Of a stretch of 8,093 nt of DNA, positions 5,753 to 8,093 are shown piece by piece. How positions within the stretch are numbered: position 1 is the first letter of the stretch; each line of letters opens with the position of its first letter. The DNA is from Actinomycetota bacterium. Its GTDB lineage: Bacteria; Actinomycetota; Thermoleophilia; Gaiellales; Gaiellaceae. The position numbers and the translations under genes were made by a program. The notes beneath the pieces are model-generated. The model was not told the origin of the DNA and did not search any database. It was given only the letters and a program-made list of their open reading frames with translations. The stretch is from positions 1 through 8,093 of the forward strand of contig JACDER010000054.1 in NCBI GenBank assembly GCA_013816275.1, in the 5' to 3' direction.

Positions 5753-5823
5753 GCGTCGATCGACCCCAGTCCAGTCCAGCCAACTGTGGCAGGATCGCCG
5801 CAACCGTCTACGAGGGAGGAGAT

Positions 5824-6267
5824 ATGGCTCCGATCACTGCCAGCATCGAGATCGACTGCCCACCCGAGAAGGTCTTCGACTACCTCTCCCAGCTCGACCG
5901 GCACGACGAGTGGCAAGACGCGGTCAAGACCATCGAGGTTCTGACGCCCGGCCCGACGGCCGTCGGCAGCCAAGCGCGAATCACGAGGGAGGGACCTGGT
6001 GGCGACCAGACGATGGCCTATGAGATGACCGAGGTCGACGGTCCTCGATCGTTCGCATTCAAGGGAATCGACGGATCGATCAGGCCCGTGGGCCGGGTCG
6101 TCCTCTCGCCGCTCGACGGCGGGGCACGGACCAAATACGACTTCGAGTTCGACTTCGAGACGCACGGGCTAACCGGGAAGATGTTCGGCAAGATGGCTCG
6201 CCGCGGCGCGGAGAAGGAGATTCCCGAGGATCTGGCGCGGCTGAAGGCGAAGCTGGAGAGCAGCTAA
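5824..6267 (+). CDS. SRPBCC-family (START/polyketide cyclase-like) protein
   Basis: A 147-aa single-domain helix-grip protein with a deep cavity for a hydrophobic ligand; the ligand is unknown. Typical features are the opening ITASIEIDCPPEKVFDYLSQLDRHDEW (residues 4-30), strands around GSQARITREG and MAYEMTEVDGPRSFAFKGI, then GARTKYDFEFDFE (100-112), and the long C-terminal helix ending EIPEDLARLKAKLESS. Length is normal for the family. The ATG is preceded by a strong Shine-Dalgarno sequence (GGAGG at 5815-5819), one of the few in the window, so this gene has a true 5' leader. CAGGAT at 5790-5795 is a weak candidate -10. The stop overlaps the stop of the convergent folate-binding gene by 4 bp (CTAA). 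Confidence 0.9.
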   Translation: MAPITASIEIDCPPEKVFDYLSQLDRHDEWQDAVKTIEVLTPGPTAVGSQARITREGPGGDQTMAYEMTEVDGPRSFAFKGIDGSIRPVGRVVLSPLDGGARTKYDFEFDFETHGLTGKMFGKMARRGAEKEIPEDLARLKAKLESS

Positions 6268-6950
6268 CCGAAGGAGAGTTCGGCGTCTTCGGGCACGTTT
6301 GCCCGCACGTAAGCGAGCGCGACGCCGGAGACCGCGCTCGTGATGCGGCCGACGACCTTTCCGTCGTACCGGATCTCCGCGCCAGGCCGTGCGTCTTCTC
6401 TGAGGACGCGTAGACCGCGGTTTGCATGGCCGCGGTAATGGAGCCGCGCGACGGGCTCCTGGCCCGGGTAGCAGCCCTTGCTGAAGGAGATGTGCGTGCG
6501 GTCGAGGCCTGCCTCCGCCGGAAGGATGTTCTCGTCCAACTCCTTGCCCCAGGCCGGAACTCCCGCCTCGATGCGCGCGCGTTCCAGCTCCTCTTCGCTC
6601 GCGGTGGGCTCGAGGCCCTCGTCCACCCGCTCCGCCGCCTCCGAGAAGTCGCCGTCCCAGACGAGCACGGACGTGTGCCGCTCTGGCTCGATCTCGCATT
6701 TCGCGGCGAAGCGAGCCCTTCGCAGCGTCTCGCGAACGGTCTCCCCGAGGCCCGGCTCGGTCAAGAGAAGGAAGTCGGCTTCCCCCCGGCGCAGCACTCG
6801 AAGAGGAGCGATGATGCGGCCCTTCGGCGTCAAGAGCAGGGCGTCGCAGGGGGCCGTCGTGACGTCGTTCGAGAGCATCCGCTGAAGGAAATCCTCCGCG
6901 TCCGGCCCGCGAACACCAACGAAATCTCGTGGCCTCTCAGCGATTGACAT
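6264..6950 (-). CDS. ygfZ: YgfZ/GcvT-like folate-binding protein
   Basis: A member of the YgfZ (COG0354, IBA57-like) branch of the GcvT fold, which binds folate and supports maintenance or repair of certain Fe-S enzymes. The diagnostic motif KGCYPGQE is at residues 158-165, within ISFSKGCYPGQEPVARLHYRG. The N-terminus FVGVRGPDAEDFLQRMLSNDV (10-30) and the TPKGRIIAP segment (41-49) are also typical. At 228 aa it is shorter than E. coli YgfZ but has both the start and the end of the domain. The start is ATG at 6950-6948, placed because it precedes the conserved block and lies 7 nt after a TAGACT -10, so a leaderless mRNA is likely. A longer open frame reaching 7118 is composition-driven. It converges with the SRPBCC gene and is divergent from the molybdoenzyme gene. 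Confidence 0.92.
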   Translation of the reverse strand: MSIAERPRDFVGVRGPDAEDFLQRMLSNDVTTAPCDALLLTPKGRIIAPLRVLRRGEADFLLLTEPGLGETVRETLRRARFAAKCEIEPERHTSVLVWDGDFSEAAERVDEGLEPTASEEELERARIEAGVPAWGKELDENILPAEAGLDRTHISFSKGCYPGQEPVARLHYRGHANRGLRVLREDARPGAEIRYDGKVVGRITSAVSGVALAYVRANVPEDAELSFG

Positions 6951-6956
6951 CGCAAT

Positions 6957-6963
6957 TAGTCTA
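6957..6963. promoter_or_regulatory. Back-to-back -10 elements (TAGTCTA) for ygfZ and the structured leader
   Basis: On the minus strand TAGACT (6963-6958) ends 7 nt before the ygfZ ATG. On the plus strand TAGTCT (6957-6962) would start a transcript near 6969 that carries the whole structured region into the molybdoenzyme gene. The arrangement, including the five-base overlap of the two hexamers, is the same as at 3264-3270. Confidence 0.45.
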
Positions 6964-6967
6964 GGTC

Positions 6968-7131
6968 GGTGCACCGCCCGGCGAACACGGCGCGCTCCAG
7001 CGGCTGCAAAGCCGCGCCGGGCGGCGTCCTCAGTCGCGCCCGTATGACAGGCATACGGGCGCTCTCTGCGTCCTTGCCCCGCGGCGCTTTTCGCTCGCTG
7101 GAGCATCACCGTGCCCACCGGACGGCGCGCT
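6968..7131 (+). promoter_or_regulatory. Highly structured leader region upstream of the molybdoenzyme gene
   Basis: This intergenic stretch holds several competing pairings on the plus strand. CCGCCCGGCG (6974-6983) pairs with CGCCGGGCGG (7015-7024), 10 bp. GCGGCT-GCAA-AGCCGC (7000-7015) is a GNRA-capped hairpin. An 11-bp hairpin lies at 7036-7062. Long-range, GCTCCAGCG (6994-7002) pairs with CGCTGGAGC (7096-7104), extended by CACGG (6986-6990) with CCGTG (7109-7113). ACGGCGCGCT occurs at 6987-6996 and again at 7122-7131, just before the ATG at 7133. No Shine-Dalgarno sequence is seen before that ATG. It may be a cis-regulatory RNA; I do not recognise a known riboswitch consensus, including that of the molybdenum cofactor element. 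Confidence 0.45.
7036..7062. repeat. Perfect 11-bp inverted repeat flanked by 7-bp direct repeats
   Basis: GCGCCCGTATG (7036-7046) and CATACGGGCGC (7052-7062) pair perfectly around the loop ACAGG. Five bases beyond each arm lies the direct repeat GCGTCCT (7024-7030 and 7068-7074), giving a symmetric unit of 51 bp. It may be part of the leader RNA, a protein-binding palindrome or a tiny palindromic insertion. Confidence 0.6.
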
Positions 7132-7132
7132 G

Positions 7133-7738
7133 ATGTTTCGCTCCAGAGCGGAAAAGAAGGTCGCGGACGCCGGCTACGACCCCTCGCGCCTCCCGCCTGG
7201 GCAGTACCTGACCGAGAAGTGGCCCGTGCTGCACGCGGGGAGCGTGCCGACCGTCGACCTGGCCACCTGGGACTTCCGGATCTGGGGCGAAGTCGAGAAC
7301 CCGATCCGGCTCTCGTGGGAGGAGCTCGAGCAACTCCCTTCGAGCGAGGTGACGGTGGACATCCACTGCGTCACGCGCTGGAGCCGCTTCGACACGACCT
7401 TCCGCGGCGTGCACTGGAGCGAGCTCGCGAAGCTCGTCCAGCCGAAGCCGGGGGCACGGTTCGCCGTCGCCCACGCCGAGCAAGGGTTCACGTCCAACGT
7501 TCCGCTCGAGGCAATCGAGGCCGACGACGCGCTCATCGCGTACGGGGCCGACGGCGAGCCGCTCACGCCCGACCACGGCTGGCCGCTTCGCCTGATGGTG
7601 CCGAGCCGGTACTTCTGGAAGAGTGCGAAGTGGCTGCGCGGGATCGAACTGCTCGACCACGACCGGCCCGGCTTCTGGGAGCGGTACGGCTACAACAACA
7701 ACGCCGACTTCACGAAGGAAGAGCGGTACGGCTTTTAG
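7133..7738 (+). CDS. Sulfite oxidase-like molybdopterin-dependent oxidoreductase
   Basis: A 201-aa protein consisting of the SUOX-fold molybdopterin-binding domain only. The molybdenum-ligating Cys is residue 79 in DIHCVTRWSRFDTTF. Other family blocks are PPGQYLTEKWPVLHAGSVP (21-39), WDFRIWGEVENPIRLSWEEL (46-65), TSNVPL (120-125), HGWPLRLMVPSRYFWKSAKW (148-167) and the C-terminal DHDRPGFWERYGYNNNADF (175-193). There is no Tat signal, dimerisation domain or heme domain, so it is probably a small soluble cytoplasmic enzyme of the kind annotated in actinobacteria as sulfite oxidase-like oxidoreductase. The true substrate is unknown, and methionine-sulfoxide or sulfite chemistry is only suggested by the superfamily. 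The ATG has no clear RBS and follows a structured leader. A strong terminator lies directly after the stop. Confidence 0.93.
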   Translation: MFRSRAEKKVADAGYDPSRLPPGQYLTEKWPVLHAGSVPTVDLATWDFRIWGEVENPIRLSWEELEQLPSSEVTVDIHCVTRWSRFDTTFRGVHWSELAKLVQPKPGARFAVAHAEQGFTSNVPLEAIEADDALIAYGADGEPLTPDHGWPLRLMVPSRYFWKSAKWLRGIELLDHDRPGFWERYGYNNNADFTKEERYGF

Positions 7739-7765
7739 CACGGGGGAAACCAGGTTTCCCCCGTG
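7739..7765 (+). terminator. Perfect 12-bp hairpin terminator after the molybdoenzyme gene
   Basis: CACGGGGGAAAC (7739-7750) pairs with GTTTCCCCCGTG (7754-7765) around the loop CAG. It begins on the base after the TAG stop and is followed by a weakly T-rich tail (CCCTTCTTAA). This is the clearest intrinsic terminator of the window. Confidence 0.85.
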
Positions 7766-7776
7766 AGCCCTTCTTA

Positions 7777-8093
7777 ACGAGTGACCTCGAGATAGGCGAG
7801 GCACCAATCAAACTGGCCGAGTTCTGGAGGGCAGCTCTCGGGTACGAGCATCTCCAGCTCCCGACGGACTTCCAGGCGAAGATCGACGAGGAGATCGCGG
7901 CAGGCAAGCTCGACCCGACGGCCTGGGCGATGCTCACCCCGCCGGACGGCCAGGGACCGCGTCTCTTGTTTCAGCGCGGACCGAAGACTCCGACCGAGTC
8001 GATCCCGATCCACCTCGACCTCAACGCGGACGATCCCACCGCCGACGCCGAGCGACTCGTCGTGCTCGGCGCCACTTTGGTGGAGCACAAGTC
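7777..8093 (+). CDS. VOC/glyoxalase-like domain protein, cut by window end and lacking a standard start
   Basis: From about 7807 the frame encodes a VOC (vicinal oxygen chelate, glyoxalase_6-like) domain: IKLAEFWRAALGYEHLQLP, then GPRLLFQRGPKTPTESIPIHLDLNADDP and AERLVVLGATLVEHK up to the window end. The His in IHLDL is the usual metal-ligand position. Members bind a divalent metal or act as metal-free resistance or isomerase proteins; which one cannot be told. Oddly, no ATG, GTG or TTG occurs in this frame between the terminator and the conserved domain; ACG at 7777 is given as a nominal left edge. The nearby GTG at 7781 is out of frame and meets TAG at 7793. A one-base loss near 7784-7793, an unusual start codon, or a decaying gene are all possible. 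Confidence 0.7.

Noticed and set aside
5561..5803. Minus-strand open frames across the tRNA (reading ...FELATSASAG or ...DSNLRPLPPQG)
   Set aside because: This is the well-known spurious peptide produced by translating the antisense of a tRNA gene.
4633..5823. Very long plus-strand frame leading into the SRPBCC gene
   Set aside because: It runs antisense through two membrane-protein genes and straight through the tRNA; the true start is the RBS-preceded ATG at 5824.
6951..7118. N-terminal extension of ygfZ by 56 codons
   Set aside because: Domain homology begins at the ATG 6950, a leaderless -10 lies just upstream, and the extension is Arg/Ala-rich low-complexity translation of a structured GC-rich region.
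6968..7131. Molybdenum-cofactor riboswitch call
   Set aside because: The location is suggestive and a GNRA tetraloop is present, but I could not match the known consensus or a tetraloop receptor by eye, so only an unclassified structured leader is reported.
7774..8088. Minus-strand frame at the window end
   Set aside because: The plus strand encodes a clear VOC domain; the minus frame is its shadow.

Overview
The window is GC-rich and gene-dense, with genes on both strands and almost no spare DNA. It has the look of an actinobacterial (Actinomycetota) chromosome. The reasons are the codon-position GC bias, two futalosine-pathway menaquinone genes, an actinobacterial-type 'sulfite oxidase-like' molybdoenzyme, and many starts that directly follow a TANNNT -10 hexamer with no Shine-Dalgarno sequence (leaderless mRNAs). 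A deep-branching class such as Thermoleophilia is a guess from gene content and cannot be proven here. There is no sign of phage, insertion sequences, CRISPR or plasmid functions.

Layout. (1) 1-1636, minus strand: mqnB (futalosine hydrolase), mqnD (1,4-dihydroxy-6-naphthoate synthase) and the N-terminal 100 codons of a thiolase, all overlapping, so one tight operon. The thiolase also carries its own leaderless -10 inside the 3' end of mqnD. (2) 1663-2313, plus strand: a DtxR/MntR-type metalloregulator, divergent from mqnB across 26 bp that hold a leaderless -10 and a degenerate DtxR-box-like sequence. (3) 2243-3258, minus strand: an unknown 114-aa protein coupled through a TTGA overlap to a class II aldolase, whose 3' end runs 71 bp antisense into the regulator gene. 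(4) 3276-3533, plus strand: an unknown 85-aa protein whose -10 overlaps that of the divergent unknown gene. (5) 3543-5508, minus strand: an unknown membrane-anchored protein and a DUF421 membrane protein (operon), then an inverted repeat and an ornithine cyclodeaminase/mu-crystallin family gene with its own leaderless start. (6) 5578-5650: tRNA-Arg with anticodon GCG, followed by a strong hairpin. (7) 5824-6267: an SRPBCC-fold protein with a strong RBS, ending in a 4-bp convergent overlap with a YgfZ/GcvT-like folate-binding protein (6264-6950, minus). (8) 6951-7132: an unusually structured 182-bp region between ygfZ and a molybdopterin oxidoreductase (7133-7738), which is closed by a textbook hairpin. 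(9) 7777-8093: a VOC/glyoxalase-like gene cut by the window edge and lacking a standard in-frame start.

Functionally most genes are housekeeping: menaquinone synthesis, metal homeostasis, Fe-S/folate maintenance and molybdoenzyme redox chemistry. The points most worth a second look are the structured leader before the molybdoenzyme, the shared back-to-back -10 elements (TANTCTA), the Mn-like metal site of the regulator, the GCG anticodon, and the three unrecognised proteins.
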